Positions 27,786-36,892 of a stretch of 64,000 bases of DNA are shown in pieces. This DNA comes from Bacillus sp. FSL H8-0547. GTDB lineage: Bacteria; Bacillota; Bacilli; Bacillales; Bacillaceae. Position numbers and translations under genes: made by a program. The notes under the pieces were generated by a model. It ran no database searches. It was given only the letters and a program-made list of their open reading frames with translations, and was not told the origin of the DNA. Position 1 is the stretch's first letter. The number at the start of each line of letters is the position of its first letter. The stretch spans positions 2,914,001-2,978,000 of the forward strand of contig JBBODD010000001.1 in NCBI GenBank assembly GCA_038002745.1, given 5' to 3'.

Positions 27786-27803
27786 CGGCTTTGATGAAAA
27801 TGA

Positions 27804-27838
27804 AAAAAGGACGGGGATCATGAGTACCCGTCCTTTAT
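27804..27838. terminator. Bidirectional terminator between lysC and yslB
   Basis: AAAGGACGGG pairs with CCCGTCCTTT around GATCATGAGTA, with A-rich and T-rich flanks. It overlaps the yslB stop. Confidence 0.82.
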
Positions 27839-28296
27839 TCGTTTTCAAACTCCATGTCTTTGTAGTCCCATTTCACAGTAAAGTGAACTTTGTCCGCACG
27901 TTTTTTAACATGCTCATAGGTTTCGGTGATCTGCTTGTTCATGCGCTGCACCTGCTGGGCAATAAAACCTGCTTCAAGCTGGAACGACGGTTCTTTCATC
28001 GTTTTAAATCTTGTCTGGATCAGTTCGCTCTGCAGCTGAAATTCCATTTCGTCTTTTTTCTTATGTACAAGTGAAAGGTTTCCAAAGCCTGCGAGCGAAA
28101 AGAAAGCAATCAGCTCGTCGATGGAATCTGCCGGATATTTCCGCGCAAGGCTTTTGCCTGCCCAGTACATCATGGAAGCGGACTCGCTCCCCAGAATGTC
28201 AGGAATAAGCACTTCTCTAAGGAGTTCATATGCAAACGCAGGCACCTGCATATCTCTGAGCTGTGCCGTGTCAATTTGTTCTTTCGTTTTTTTCAC
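27835..28296 (-). CDS. yslB: DUF2507 protein YslB
   Basis: A 153-residue soluble protein of the YslB/DUF2507 family, with a fold related to the V4R/heme-NO-binding type in structural surveys but no assigned function. Recognisable stretches are VPAFAYELLREVLIPDILG, MMYWAGKSLARKYP and FFSLAGFGNLSL, followed by a C-terminal part rich in aromatic and charged residues. GTG start with AGAGGGG upstream. Transcribed opposite to lysC and to sdhCAB, as in B. subtilis. Confidence 0.85.
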   Translation of the reverse strand: MKKTKEQIDTAQLRDMQVPAFAYELLREVLIPDILGSESASMMYWAGKSLARKYPADSIDELIAFFSLAGFGNLSLVHKKKDEMEFQLQSELIQTRFKTMKEPSFQLEAGFIAQQVQRMNKQITETYEHVKKRADKVHFTVKWDYKDMEFENE

Positions 28297-28461
28297 ATTC
28301 TTCCCCTCTTTCTGATTTTATTATATATCAAGATGCGGCATGAGGCACATGCAATAAAAGTAAATTATCTGCCCGGCCAGCGCCAGATTAGTATTTCAAG
28401 AAAATAAAAATTGTTTGAAAACGAGATTTGTCACAAAATTAAAATTTATGAACACGTTTTC

Positions 28462-28490
28462 TTGACGCTGTAACGCGTGAGGAGTACAAT
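28462..28490 (+). promoter_or_regulatory. Sigma-A promoter of sdhCAB
   Basis: TTGACG (28462-28467), a 17-bp spacer and TACAAT (28485-28490). It leaves a leader of about 100 nt before sdhC. The rest of the 300-bp gap between yslB and sdhC shows nothing else I can name. Confidence 0.8.
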
Positions 28491-28596
28491 AAATTTGTCA
28501 CATTTTATCATACAATGTTTATTTTTTTAAAAGATTGCCGGGAATAGGAGAAACATTAAAAAAAAGATTTTAAGATTACTAGGGGGTTATGTTGAG

Positions 28597-29205
28597 ATGG
28601 CTGGAAACAGAGAGTATTTGAACCGAAGACTTCATTCCTTGCTTGGAGTGATTCCGGTTGGCGTCTTCTTAATTCAGCATCTTGTTGTAAATAACTTTGC
28701 AACAAGAGGAGAAGAAGCATTTAACAATGCTGCACATTTTATGGAAAGCTTGCCGTTTAGAATTGTTCTGGAGACATTTATTATATTCCTCCCGCTTTTA
28801 TACCATGCAATCTACGGAATTTACATTGCGTTTACAGCAAAAAACAACGTAAGCAAGTTCGGATACTTCCGCAACTGGATGTTCATGCTTCAGAGAATCT
28901 CAGGTGTTATTACGCTTATTTTCGTTTCATGGCACGTCTGGGAAACTAGAATTGCAGCTGCCTTTGGCGCAGAAGTGAATTTTGACATGATGGCCTCTAT
29001 TTTCAGCAATCCATTCATGATTGTTTTCTACGTAGTTGGTGTTGTATCAACAATCTTTCACTTTGCAAACGGCCTGTGGTCATTTGCTGTGAGCTGGGGA
29101 ATTACAGTCACTCCTAGATCACAACTGATCTCCACTTACGTGACAATCGCACTTTTCCTTGCATTGTCCTACGTTGGAGTAAGCACTATTTTTGCATTTG
29201 TTTGA
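28597..29205 (+). CDS. sdhC: Succinate dehydrogenase cytochrome b558 subunit
   Basis: Di-heme membrane anchor of complex II, 202 residues. Five membrane helices are apparent: SLLGVIPVGVFLIQHLVV, FIIFLPLLYHAIYGIYIAF, ISGVITLIFVSWHVW, MIVFYVVGVVSTIFHFANG and a C-terminal VTIALFLALSYVGVS. Candidate axial heme ligands are the His residues in IQHLVV, LLYHAIYG, SWHVWE and FHFANG. A GGGGG tract precedes the ATG. First gene of sdhCAB. Electrons pass from SdhB through its hemes to menaquinone. Confidence 0.95.
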   Translation: MAGNREYLNRRLHSLLGVIPVGVFLIQHLVVNNFATRGEEAFNNAAHFMESLPFRIVLETFIIFLPLLYHAIYGIYIAFTAKNNVSKFGYFRNWMFMLQRISGVITLIFVSWHVWETRIAAAFGAEVNFDMMASIFSNPFMIVFYVVGVVSTIFHFANGLWSFAVSWGITVTPRSQLISTYVTIALFLALSYVGVSTIFAFV

Positions 29206-29235
29206 TGAGTATTAGAATCAAAGGGAGTGGGCCAG

Positions 29236-30996
29236 ATGAGTAAAGGAAGAATTATTGTCGTCGGAGGCGGTTTGGCAGGCCTGATGGCAACCATCAAAGC
29301 AGCAGAATCCGGCGTTCATGTAGATTTATTTTCATTAGTACCAGTTAAGCGCTCTCATTCCGTTTGTGCACAAGGCGGAATCAACGGCGCTGTTAATACA
29401 AAAGGAGAAGGCGATTCTCCGTGGGAGCATTTTGATGATACGGTTTACGGCGGGGATTTCCTTGCCAACCAGCCTCCTGTAAAAGCGATGTGCGAAGCGG
29501 CTCCGTCAATCATTCACTTGCTTGACCGCATGGGTGTCATGTTCAACCGTACGCCTGAAGGGCTTCTTGACTTCCGCCGTTTTGGAGGAACGCAGCATCA
29601 CCGCACGGCATTTGCCGGTGCAACGACAGGGCAGCAGCTTCTTTATGCGCTTGATGAGCAGGTCCGCCGCTATGAAGTGGCAGGTCTTGTGACAAAGTAC
29701 GAGGGCTGGGAATTCCTTGGAGCGGTTGTCGATGACGACGGTGTGTGCCGAGGCATTACCGGACAGGATCTAACAAGCATGGAAATCAAATCATTCCGTT
29801 CAGACGCTGTCATCATGGCAACGGGCGGACCTGGAATCATCTTCGGAAAATCAACAAACTCTGTCATCAACACCGGATCAGCAGCTTCCATCGTCTATCA
29901 GCAGGGTGTTCACTATGCAAACGGCGAGTTCATTCAGATTCACCCGACAGCTATTCCGGGAGATGACAAGCTTCGCCTGATGAGTGAATCAGCTCGCGGT
30001 GAAGGCGGACGCGTCTGGACGTACAAAGACGGGAAGCCATGGTATTTCCTTGAGGAAAAATATCCTGCATACGGAAACCTTGTTCCGCGTGATATCGCAA
30101 CACGCGAAATCTTCGATGTGTGCGTCTCTCAAAAGCTCGGCATCAATGGCGAGAACATGGTCTATCTGGATCTGTCTCATAAAGATCCGAAAGAGCTTGA
30201 CATTAAGCTTGGAGGCATCATCGAAATTTATGAAAAATTCATGGGTGATGACCCGCGCAAGCTTCCAATGAAAATCTTCCCTGCTGTTCATTACTCAATG
30301 GGCGGTCTGTGGGTTGACTATAACCAGATGACGAATATTCCGGGCTTATTTGCTGCGGGAGAATGTGATTACTCCATGCACGGCGCAAACCGTCTTGGTG
30401 CGAACTCCCTTCTTTCAGCCATCTACGGCGGAATGGTGGCAGGACCCAAAGCGGTTGACTATATCAGCGGCTTAGATGCTTCTGCAGAAGATCTTTCATC
30501 TGCTGTATATGACGCTCACGTGAAGCAGGAAGAAGAAAAATGGCAGAACATCATGAACCTTGACGGAACGGAAAACGCCTACGTGCTTCATAAAGAGCTT
30601 GGCGAATGGATGACAGACAATGTAACGGTTGTCCGGTACAACGACAAGCTTCTGAAAACCGATGAGAAAATCCAAGAGCTGATTGAACGCTATCAGAATA
30701 TCAATATTAATGATACGGCGAAATGGAGCAACCAGGGTGCTACGTTTACCCGCCAGCTTCAGAACATGCTTCAAATGTCCCGCGTCGTGACATTGGGCGC
30801 CTACAACCGCAACGAAAGCCGCGGAGCGCATTATAAGCCAGAATTCCCTGAACGTAATGATGAAGACTTCCTTAAAACGACGATGGCTACGTTTGCCGGT
30901 CTGACAGCTGCTCCTAAGTTCCACTACGAAGAAGTGGACGTCAGCTTAATCGAACCGCGCAAACGCGACTACTCGAAGAAGAAAAAGGGGGAATAA
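29236..30996 (+). CDS. sdhA: Succinate dehydrogenase flavoprotein subunit
   Basis: A 586-residue subunit that oxidises succinate to fumarate. The N-terminal dinucleotide fold is IIVVGGGLAGLMATIKAAE. The covalent FAD attachment site is the His in KRSHSVCAQGGINGA. Substrate-site residues lie in FGGTQHHRTAFAGATTG, FIQIHPTAIPG and SESARGEGGRVW, and the C-terminal capping includes ESRGAHYKPEFPERND. ATG 29236 is chosen behind AAGGGAG. Linked to sdhB by a 3-nt gap. Confidence 0.97.
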   Translation: MSKGRIIVVGGGLAGLMATIKAAESGVHVDLFSLVPVKRSHSVCAQGGINGAVNTKGEGDSPWEHFDDTVYGGDFLANQPPVKAMCEAAPSIIHLLDRMGVMFNRTPEGLLDFRRFGGTQHHRTAFAGATTGQQLLYALDEQVRRYEVAGLVTKYEGWEFLGAVVDDDGVCRGITGQDLTSMEIKSFRSDAVIMATGGPGIIFGKSTNSVINTGSAASIVYQQGVHYANGEFIQIHPTAIPGDDKLRLMSESARGEGGRVWTYKDGKPWYFLEEKYPAYGNLVPRDIATREIFDVCVSQKLGINGENMVYLDLSHKDPKELDIKLGGIIEIYEKFMGDDPRKLPMKIFPAVHYSMGGLWVDYNQMTNIPGLFAAGECDYSMHGANRLGANSLLSAIYGGMVAGPKAVDYISGLDASAEDLSSAVYDAHVKQEEEKWQNIMNLDGTENAYVLHKELGEWMTDNVTVVRYNDKLLKTDEKIQELIERYQNININDTAKWSNQGATFTRQLQNMLQMSRVVTLGAYNRNESRGAHYKPEFPERNDEDFLKTTMATFAGLTAAPKFHYEEVDVSLIEPRKRDYSKKKKGE

Positions 30997-30999
30997 GAA

Positions 31000-31764
31000 A
31001 TGAACAGTGAAAAGAAAGTAGTTCGTTTTATTATTACTCGCCAAGATCAGCCCGGTGCTGCCCCTTATGATGAAACATTTGAAATTCCTTACCGTCCGAA
31101 TATGAACGTGATCTCCGCGCTGATGGAGATCAGAAGGAATCCTGTGAATTCTGAGGGAAGAGAAACAACGCCGATCACTTGGGATATGAACTGTCTTGAA
31201 GAGGTATGCGGAGCCTGTTCTATGGTTATTAACGGCAAGCCGCGCCAATCATGTACAGCACTTGTCGACCAGCTTGAACAGCCTATCCGCCTTCAGCCGA
31301 TGAAAACATTCCCTGTTGTGCGCGACCTTCAGGTTGACCGCAGCAGAATGTTTGACTCCCTTAAGAAGGTAAAAGCGTGGATTCCGATTGACGGAACATA
31401 CGACCTTGGACCTGGCCCGCGTATGCCTGAGAAAAAACGCCAATGGGCATATGAGCTTTCAAAATGCATGACGTGCGGAGTTTGCCTTGAGGCATGCCCG
31501 AACGTTAACAGCAATTCTGATTTCATCGGACCGGCTCCTCTTTCACAGGTTCGTTTGTTTAACGCTCATCCAACAGGCTCATTGAACAAATCCGAGCGTC
31601 TTGAAGCGATTATGGGTGACGGAGGACTTGCAAACTGCGGAAACTCTCAAAACTGCGTGCAATCATGTCCGAAAGGAATTCCTTTAACGACTTCTATTGC
31701 TGCGCTGAACAGAGATACTACGTTCCAGGCATTCCGCAATTTCTTCGGAAGCGATCAAGTCTAA
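31000..31764 (+). CDS. sdhB: Succinate dehydrogenase iron-sulfur subunit
   Basis: A 254-residue electron-transfer subunit carrying three clusters. The N-terminal plant-type ferredoxin domain has NCLEEVCGACSMVI with a later Cys in RQSCTALVD ([2Fe-2S]). The C-terminal domain has KCMTCGVCLEACPNV and NCGNSQNCVQSCPKGIP for the [4Fe-4S] and [3Fe-4S] centres. AAGGGGG precedes the ATG. Last gene of sdhCAB, closed by a strong terminator. Confidence 0.97.
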   Translation: MNSEKKVVRFIITRQDQPGAAPYDETFEIPYRPNMNVISALMEIRRNPVNSEGRETTPITWDMNCLEEVCGACSMVINGKPRQSCTALVDQLEQPIRLQPMKTFPVVRDLQVDRSRMFDSLKKVKAWIPIDGTYDLGPGPRMPEKKRQWAYELSKCMTCGVCLEACPNVNSNSDFIGPAPLSQVRLFNAHPTGSLNKSERLEAIMGDGGLANCGNSQNCVQSCPKGIPLTTSIAALNRDTTFQAFRNFFGSDQV

Positions 31765-31776
31765 GCAATAAGAATG

Positions 31777-31807
31777 AAAACACCTCTTTAAATAAGAGGT
31801 GTTTTTT
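31777..31807 (+). terminator. Terminator after sdhB
   Basis: AAAACACCTCTT pairs with AAGAGGTGTTTT around TAAAT, followed by TT. Confidence 0.92.
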
Positions 31808-31836
31808 ACATATCATCAAAGAAAAGAGGAACAGCC

Positions 31837-32304
31837 ATGAACAAAATTCCCTATATCACAATGCCGCTGCAGGAGTGGAAGGATACATTTGCCTTTCATC
31901 ACCCGCTAAAGGTTCGCTTTTCCGAAACAGATATGTTCGGTCATATGAACAACACGGCACCGATTGCATACTTTGAAGAAGCACGGATCGAGTTTTTTAA
32001 ACATGCAGGCCTGATGGAGAACTGGCTGAAAAAGGACGGGGAGCTGATTCCTGTTGTGGCCGACATCCAGTGCGATTACATCAGACAGGTGTTTTTCGAT
32101 GAGGAGCTCTTGCTGTATGTCAAAGCTGCATCTGTTGGAAATTCGTCTGCCGAGCTCCATTACTGCGCCGTAAATAAAAAAAGGGAAGTCTGCTTTACAG
32201 GACGAGGAACCGTTGTGCAGATATCGAAATACAATGGAAAAAGTGTACCATTTCTGAATGCGGAAAAGAAAATGCTCATAGGTTCTGAGGTCTTTGCCAC
32301 ATAA
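31837..32304 (+). CDS. Hot-dog-fold acyl-CoA thioesterase
   Basis: A 155-residue protein of the 4HBT/YbgC-like thioesterase group, expected to hydrolyse an acyl-CoA. The region VRFSETDMFGHMNNTAPIAYFEEARIEFFK matches the family: the Asp in ETDMFGHMNN is the usual catalytic residue and YFEEARIEFF is the central helix. C-terminal strands (LLLYVKAASVGNSSAELHYC, TGRGTVVQISK) complete the hot dog. GAGGAACAGCC precedes the ATG weakly. It lies between sdhB and gerE, where I do not expect a gene from the B. subtilis order. Substrate unknown. Confidence 0.83.
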   Translation: MNKIPYITMPLQEWKDTFAFHHPLKVRFSETDMFGHMNNTAPIAYFEEARIEFFKHAGLMENWLKKDGELIPVVADIQCDYIRQVFFDEELLLYVKAASVGNSSAELHYCAVNKKREVCFTGRGTVVQISKYNGKSVPFLNAEKKMLIGSEVFAT

Positions 32305-32346
32305 AAAAATAGACACCTAATTTCACGAATCAGCTAAAGTAACAGT

Positions 32347-32375
32347 CACCGCCAATACAGAGTGCACATACTATA
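32347..32375 (+). promoter_or_regulatory. Probable sigma-K promoter of gerE
   Basis: CATACTATA (32367-32375) matches the sigma-K -10 CATANNNTA exactly. CACC (32347-32350), 16 bp upstream, supplies the AC-containing -35. gerE is a known late mother-cell sigma-K gene in B. subtilis. Confidence 0.65.
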
Positions 32376-32438
32376 TGTTGACTAATCTTATACCCATTCG
32401 TTAGACCGGCTCGCACCTAGCAAGGAGGGTTACCATTC

Positions 32439-32663
32439 TTGAAAGAGAAAGAGTTTCAATCAAAGCCACTACTCACGAAAAGAGAGAGAGAAGTTTTCGA
32501 ATTATTAGTACAGGATAAAACGACGAAAGAAATAGCGGGCGAGCTCTTCATTAGTGAAAAAACAGTTCGGAACCATATTTCCAATGCGATGCAAAAGCTT
32601 GGAGTAAAAGGAAGATCACAGGCAGTTGTTGAGCTTCTTCGTATGGGTGAACTTGAGCTCTAA
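32439..32663 (+). CDS. gerE: Sporulation transcription factor GerE
   Basis: Final mother-cell regulator in sporulation, acting on spore coat genes. The 74-residue protein is one LuxR-type helix-turn-helix: [46 protein letters not shown]. Length and sequence match B. subtilis GerE. TTG start with AAGGAGGGT at 9-nt spacing. A sigma-K-like promoter lies about 65 bp upstream. Relevant to the GerP-like genes at 57.7-59.5 kb, since gerP-type genes in Bacillus are sigma-K dependent and GerE modulated. Confidence 0.96.
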   Translation: MKEKEFQSKPLLTKREREVFELLVQDKTTKEIAGELFISEKTVRNHISNAMQKLGVKGRSQAVVELLRMGELEL

Positions 32664-32760
32664 TACGTACCGGCTGACCTTATTTTAGGCTGGCCGGTTA
32701 TTATTTCTGCCGGGATTTTTTCTTGTAATGACTGTCAGCTAAAATATCAAACTTGCATTT

Positions 32761-32790
32761 TTGTGTGAAAACATAGAAAATGGATATGAT
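32761..32790 (+). promoter_or_regulatory. Sigma-A promoter of ysmB-racE
   Basis: TTGTGT (32761-32766), an 18-bp spacer and TATGAT (32785-32790). Confidence 0.55.
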
Positions 32791-32794
32791 ACGC

Positions 32795-32807
32795 ACACTA
32801 CTAGTGT
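32795..32807 (+). promoter_or_regulatory. Candidate MarR operator
   Basis: ACACTA-C-TAGTGT is a perfect 13-bp palindrome lying 4 bp after the -10 of the ysmB promoter, where a repressor would block initiation. Autoregulation by the adjacent MarR protein is inferred. Confidence 0.5.
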
Positions 32808-32851
32808 ATATTCTGCTCCGTGCGGTCAGATTGAATGAGTGAGGGTTGCTG

Positions 32852-33304
32852 ATGACAGTTCATAATGATGTATTAAGTGATAAAATGGTGGCTGACCTGG
32901 AAAAATCCTTAAGGCATATTTCTGTGATGGTGAAGCAGAGAGGCCGGGAGATCCTGAGTCAATTCCCAATTACACCGCCTCAGTTTGTGGCGCTGCAATG
33001 GCTTTCAGAACACGGCGACATGACAGTCGGTGAATTATCCAACAAATTGTACCTAGCATGCAGCACTACGACTGATCTGGTTGACCGGATGGAGAAAAAC
33101 AAACTTGTCGTGCGCGTGAAAGATCCAAATGACCGCAGAGTGGTAAGAGTGCACCTTCTTGCAGAAGGGCAGCGCATTATCGAAGAAGTTATTCATAAGC
33201 GGCAACAATACTTAAAAAACGTAATCAGAAATTATGATATGCAGGAAATAATTCAGCTTGAAAGCTCATTGACGAAACTGCACCTAGAAATGAGAGAAGA
33301 ATGA
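32852..33304 (+). CDS. ysmB: MarR-family transcriptional regulator (YsmB)
   Basis: A 150-residue winged-helix regulator. The central domain shows SQFPITPPQFVALQWLSEHGDMTVGELSNKLYLACSTTTDLVDRMEKNKLVVRVKDPNDRRVVRVHL, the MarR DNA-binding fold with the DxRxxR-type wing. Ligand and targets are unknown. The ATG at 32852 follows GAGGG at 8-nt spacing and matches the B. subtilis YsmB start. Nine nt separate it from racE, so the two are probably cotranscribed. A palindrome over the promoter start suggests self-control. Confidence 0.9.
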   Translation: MTVHNDVLSDKMVADLEKSLRHISVMVKQRGREILSQFPITPPQFVALQWLSEHGDMTVGELSNKLYLACSTTTDLVDRMEKNKLVVRVKDPNDRRVVRVHLLAEGQRIIEEVIHKRQQYLKNVIRNYDMQEIIQLESSLTKLHLEMREE

Positions 33305-33313
33305 GGCGATTTT

Positions 33314-34111
33314 TTGAACAGAGCAATCGGCGTCATTGATTCCGGTGTCGGCGGCCTGACCGTTGCGCGGGAAATTATGAGGCAGCTACCAAATGAAGAC
33401 ATCATCTATTTAGGTGATACAGCAAGATGTCCCTATGGTCCAAGACCGATTGAAGAGGTTCGGGCTTTTACATGGCAAATGACGAATTACCTCGTCTCTA
33501 ACCATCATATTAAAATGCTTGTGATTGCGTGCAATACGGCAACGGCCATTGCCCTTCAGGAAATTCAGGATGAGCTTGATATCCCTGTTGTCGGCGTTGT
33601 GTTCCCGGGTGCCCGCACAGCCATTAAAGTGACTAGAAACAACCGCATCGGCGTCATTGGAACGGTCAATACGGTCTCAAGCGGCGCGTACGAAAAGGCA
33701 CTGAAGACCATCAAGAAGTCAGTGACGGTTGAAAGCCTTGCCTGTCCTGCGTTTGTTCCGCTTGTTGAAAGCGGGGACTTTGATAATGACTATGCGGTCT
33801 CAATTGTAGAGGATTCCCTTTTTCCGCTGAAGGACCATCCGATCGATACACTTATTCTCGGCTGCACGCATTATCCGGTTCTGAAAGACCTGATCGAGAA
33901 CTATATGGGACCAAGAGTGAAAATTATCAGTTCAGGAGACGAAACAGCCCGTGAGGTAAGTACGATCCTGTCTTATAAGAAAGCATTGAATGAATCGCAG
34001 GAAGAAAACCATCACCTCTTCCTGACAACCGGATCTAAGGATCTCTTCCAGCGCATCGCTTCGCAGCTGTTTGAAGAGCCGGTGAAAAATGTTCAGTCCA
34101 TTGCGCTTTAA
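33314..34111 (+). CDS. racE: Glutamate racemase
   Basis: Makes D-glutamate for peptidoglycan (and for poly-glutamate where present). The 265-residue protein has both catalytic cysteine regions: [12 protein letters not shown] and [11 protein letters not shown]. The N-terminal signature is [17 protein letters not shown]. The flanking Asp/Ser pair and [11 protein letters not shown] are intact. TTG start with GAGGCGA upstream. Second gene of the ysmB-racE unit. Confidence 0.96.
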   Translation: MNRAIGVIDSGVGGLTVAREIMRQLPNEDIIYLGDTARCPYGPRPIEEVRAFTWQMTNYLVSNHHIKMLVIACNTATAIALQEIQDELDIPVVGVVFPGARTAIKVTRNNRIGVIGTVNTVSSGAYEKALKTIKKSVTVESLACPAFVPLVESGDFDNDYAVSIVEDSLFPLKDHPIDTLILGCTHYPVLKDLIENYMGPRVKIISSGDETAREVSTILSYKKALNESQEENHHLFLTTGSKDLFQRIASQLFEEPVKNVQSIAL

Positions 34112-34118
34112 ACAAGGT

Positions 34119-34148
34119 AACCGTCAGCATGATGCTGGCGGTTTTTTC
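34119..34148 (+). terminator. Terminator after racE
   Basis: AACCGTCAGCA pairs with TGCTGGCGGTT around TGA, one wobble, followed by TTTT. Confidence 0.88.
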
Positions 34149-34268
34149 TTTTGTAAGCAGTCAACTTCTTCCCTCTCACGCTCTATTAAAAATTTCTTCC
34201 TGATTTCGGTCTAATTCAATCTACAGCTCGTATACATAGTAGTACAAACTGCCTTAGGAGGGAAATGT

Positions 34269-35354
34269 ATGTCTCAAAAGAGAAACGTGAAGATTGCTGC
34301 TACTGTAATGACTTCAGCGCTGTTATTGTCCGGCTGCGGATTGTTCGGCGGGGAGAAGGCCAAGGAAATCGATCCTCCACAAGACGTATCGTATGTGGAT
34401 GAAGGAGATAAAGCTGCTGAAGAAACAGTAAATGAGGAAAAAACAACAGCAGAAGAGGAAAAAGGGGAAGAGTCGGGGCAAACGTACTCCAGGCAGTTGT
34501 ATTTAATTGACAGCAATGGACTTGTCGTAGCCCAGACATTTGATCTGCCAAAGCAGGAAGGCGTAGCAAAGCAGGTGCTTGACTACCTTGTTGAAGGCGG
34601 GCCTGTAACAAATATGCTGCCTGATGGATTCAGAGCGGTTATTCCGCAGGATACACAGGTCAGCGTCAATGTGAAAGACGGCGTTGCTTTAGTCGATTTT
34701 TCCAAAGAATTTAAAAACTATCAAAAAGAAGATGAGCTGAAGATTCTTCAGTCAATCACATGGACGCTTACTCAGTTTGATTCAGTCAAAACGGTCAAGA
34801 TTATGATCAACGGCCATGAGCAAAATGAAATGCCTGTCGGGGGCACGCCGATCAGCAGCGAGCTGAGCAGGGCTGACGGCATCAACCTGGATACGGCAGG
34901 TGTCATGGATATCACAGATACAAAACCGCTTACGGTTTATTATACAGCGCAGCACGATGACAAGACGTATTATGTGCCTGTCACAACACGCGTGAGCAAT
35001 GATGAGGAAGATCCGATTGCCGCTGTTGTTAAAAAGCTGACAGAAGGGCCGTCTGCTGATACAGCGCTCCTCAGTGATTTTTCACAAGATGTGAAGCTGC
35101 TTGAAGAGCCTAAGCTTGAAGACGGAACGGTCACGCTTAATTTTAACGAATCGATTTTCGGAAGTGCGGATGAAGAGAAGAAGATGGTTTCATCTCATAT
35201 CGTTAATTCACTTGTCCTGTCTCTGACAGAGCAGCCGGGAATTGAAAACGTTGTGCTGACAGTGGACGGCAAGGCAGACCTTGTAAACGAGGACGGCAAA
35301 AAGATGACAGATCCTGTTGCGCGTCCAGTGAATGTCAACACAGGTAGTTTTTAA
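34269..35354 (+). CDS. gerM: Spore germination/cortex lipoprotein GerM
   Basis: A 361-residue exported lipoprotein needed for cortex formation and germination in B. subtilis. The lipobox LLLSGCGLFG (Cys about residue 23) follows a basic N-terminus and hydrophobic stretch. An acidic linker (about residues 38-68) follows, then two GerMN domains. The first spans residues about 75-200 (RQLYLIDSNGLVVAQTFDL to QNEMPVGG) and the second about 220-350 (LTVYYTAQHDDKTYYVPVTTRV onward). TAGGAGGG precedes the ATG. It lies upstream of rph. Confidence 0.92.
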   Translation: MSQKRNVKIAATVMTSALLLSGCGLFGGEKAKEIDPPQDVSYVDEGDKAAEETVNEEKTTAEEEKGEESGQTYSRQLYLIDSNGLVVAQTFDLPKQEGVAKQVLDYLVEGGPVTNMLPDGFRAVIPQDTQVSVNVKDGVALVDFSKEFKNYQKEDELKILQSITWTLTQFDSVKTVKIMINGHEQNEMPVGGTPISSELSRADGINLDTAGVMDITDTKPLTVYYTAQHDDKTYYVPVTTRVSNDEEDPIAAVVKKLTEGPSADTALLSDFSQDVKLLEEPKLEDGTVTLNFNESIFGSADEEKKMVSSHIVNSLVLSLTEQPGIENVVLTVDGKADLVNEDGKKMTDPVARPVNVNTGSF

Positions 35355-35521
35355 TCGGTGATTTTTGATATACTATAAAGTGAAACGAAGAGGTAGTCAT
35401 TGGCACTGCCTCTTCTTTATTGCCTCCGGACCTTATGTCTTTGAAAGGAAGCCGGGACAAGCCTTATACATATAACGAAAACGCAAATCAATCAGGATCA
35501 GGAATGATCGGAGGAATCCTA

Positions 35522-36280
35522 ATGAGACATGACGGACGAAAGCAAGATGAAATTAGACGAGTAGAAATAGTGACAGATTATGTGAAGCACCCGGAAGGAT
35601 CGGTTCTGATCTGTGTGGGAGATACAAAGGTCATCTGCAATGCGAGCATTGAAGACCGTGTGCCGCCGTTTATGCGCGGAGAAGGAAAGGGCTGGATTAC
35701 AGCAGAATACTCCATGCTGCCGCGCGCAACGGAACAGAGAACCATCAGAGAATCTTCAAAAGGGAAAATCACCGGAAGAACGATGGAAATTCAGCGCCTG
35801 ATTGGACGGGCTCTCCGTGCAGTGGTAGACCTGGACAAGCTTGGCGAGCGTACAATCTGGATCGACTGTGATGTGATTCAGGCGGACGGCGGTACAAGAA
35901 CAGCATCCATTACAGGTGCATTTGTGGCCATGACGATTGCTCTTGGAAAGCTTGTATCTGAAAAGAAAATCAGTTCGCTTCCGATTACAGATTTCCTTGC
36001 TGCAACTTCTGTCGGCATGGATTCAAAGCTAGGCGAGATTCTCGATTTAAACTATATTGAAGATTCATCGGCTGAAGTGGACATGAATGTCATCATGACA
36101 GGCTCAGGACGATTTGTAGAGCTGCAGGGAACAGGCGAAGAGGCAACATTCTCTCGCGAAGAGCTGAATGAACTTTTAAACCTTGCAGAAAAAGGGATTC
36201 AATCTTTGGTTACAATCCAAATGGAAGCGCTGGGTGATTTAGCGCTTAAAATTATGGACCAGAAAAACGGAAAGGGATGA
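35522..36280 (+). CDS. rph: Ribonuclease PH
   Basis: Phosphorolytic 3'-5' exoribonuclease that trims tRNA 3' ends. The 252-residue protein begins [16 protein letters not shown] and contains [33 protein letters not shown] and [22 protein letters not shown], the phosphate-binding and catalytic regions. The ATG at 35522 follows GGAGGAATCCTA. A longer frame to 35420 has no family resemblance. It sits just before rdgB. Confidence 0.95.
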   Translation: MRHDGRKQDEIRRVEIVTDYVKHPEGSVLICVGDTKVICNASIEDRVPPFMRGEGKGWITAEYSMLPRATEQRTIRESSKGKITGRTMEIQRLIGRALRAVVDLDKLGERTIWIDCDVIQADGGTRTASITGAFVAMTIALGKLVSEKKISSLPITDFLAATSVGMDSKLGEILDLNYIEDSSAEVDMNVIMTGSGRFVELQGTGEEATFSREELNELLNLAEKGIQSLVTIQMEALGDLALKIMDQKNGKG

Positions 36281-36285
36281 ACCTG

Positions 36286-36873
36286 ATGAAGGAAGTCATT
36301 ATTGCCACAAAAAATGCAGGAAAGCTTCTTGAATTTCAGACGATTCTTTCTGCATACGATTTGACCTGCATCTCGCTGCTTGATTTTGACGATGCACCTG
36401 ATGTGGAGGAAACGGGTTCGACTTTTGAAGAGAATGCCATTTTAAAAGCGGAGGCAATATCCAGGCTTTACGGAAAAATGGCGATCGCTGACGACTCAGG
36501 ATTGTCGATTGACTACCTGAACGGAGAGCCGGGTATTTTTTCCGCAAGATATGCAGGCCCAGAAAAAGATGACGCAGCCAATATCCAAAAGGTGCTGGCT
36601 GAGCTGAAGAGCGCAGAAAAGGAAGAGCGCACCGCGAGATTCCGCTGCGCACTTGCCCTTGCTGAGCCCGGCCGCAAAACGGTAACGGTTGAAGGATCTG
36701 TCGAAGGGTATATAACAGAAGAGCCGGCTGGAGAAAATGGGTTCGGATATGACCCGATTTTTCTCGTCAAGGATAAAGCAAAAACAATGGCCGAGCTGTC
36801 GAAAGAAGAAAAAAACAAAATCAGTCACAGGGCAGCGGCTCTAAAGAAGCTGTCAGAGCTGCTTGAAGCCTGA
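36286..36873 (+). CDS. rdgB: Non-canonical purine NTP pyrophosphatase (RdgB/HAM1)
   Basis: Removes ITP, dITP and XTP from nucleotide pools. The 195-residue protein opens with EVIIATKNAGKLLEFQTIL (the substrate-binding TxNxxK motif) and contains MAIADDSGLSIDYLNGEPGIFSARYAG and EPAGENGFGYDPIF, all HAM1 hallmarks. The ATG at 36286 is preferred because GGAAAGGG lies 9 nt upstream. The ATG at 36277 overlaps the rph stop and would have no spacer. Called ysnA in B. subtilis. Confidence 0.95.
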   Translation: MKEVIIATKNAGKLLEFQTILSAYDLTCISLLDFDDAPDVEETGSTFEENAILKAEAISRLYGKMAIADDSGLSIDYLNGEPGIFSARYAGPEKDDAANIQKVLAELKSAEKEERTARFRCALALAEPGRKTVTVEGSVEGYITEEPAGENGFGYDPIFLVKDKAKTMAELSKEEKNKISHRAAALKKLSELLEA

Positions 36874-36892
36874 TTACAGGGAGTTTTGAGTC

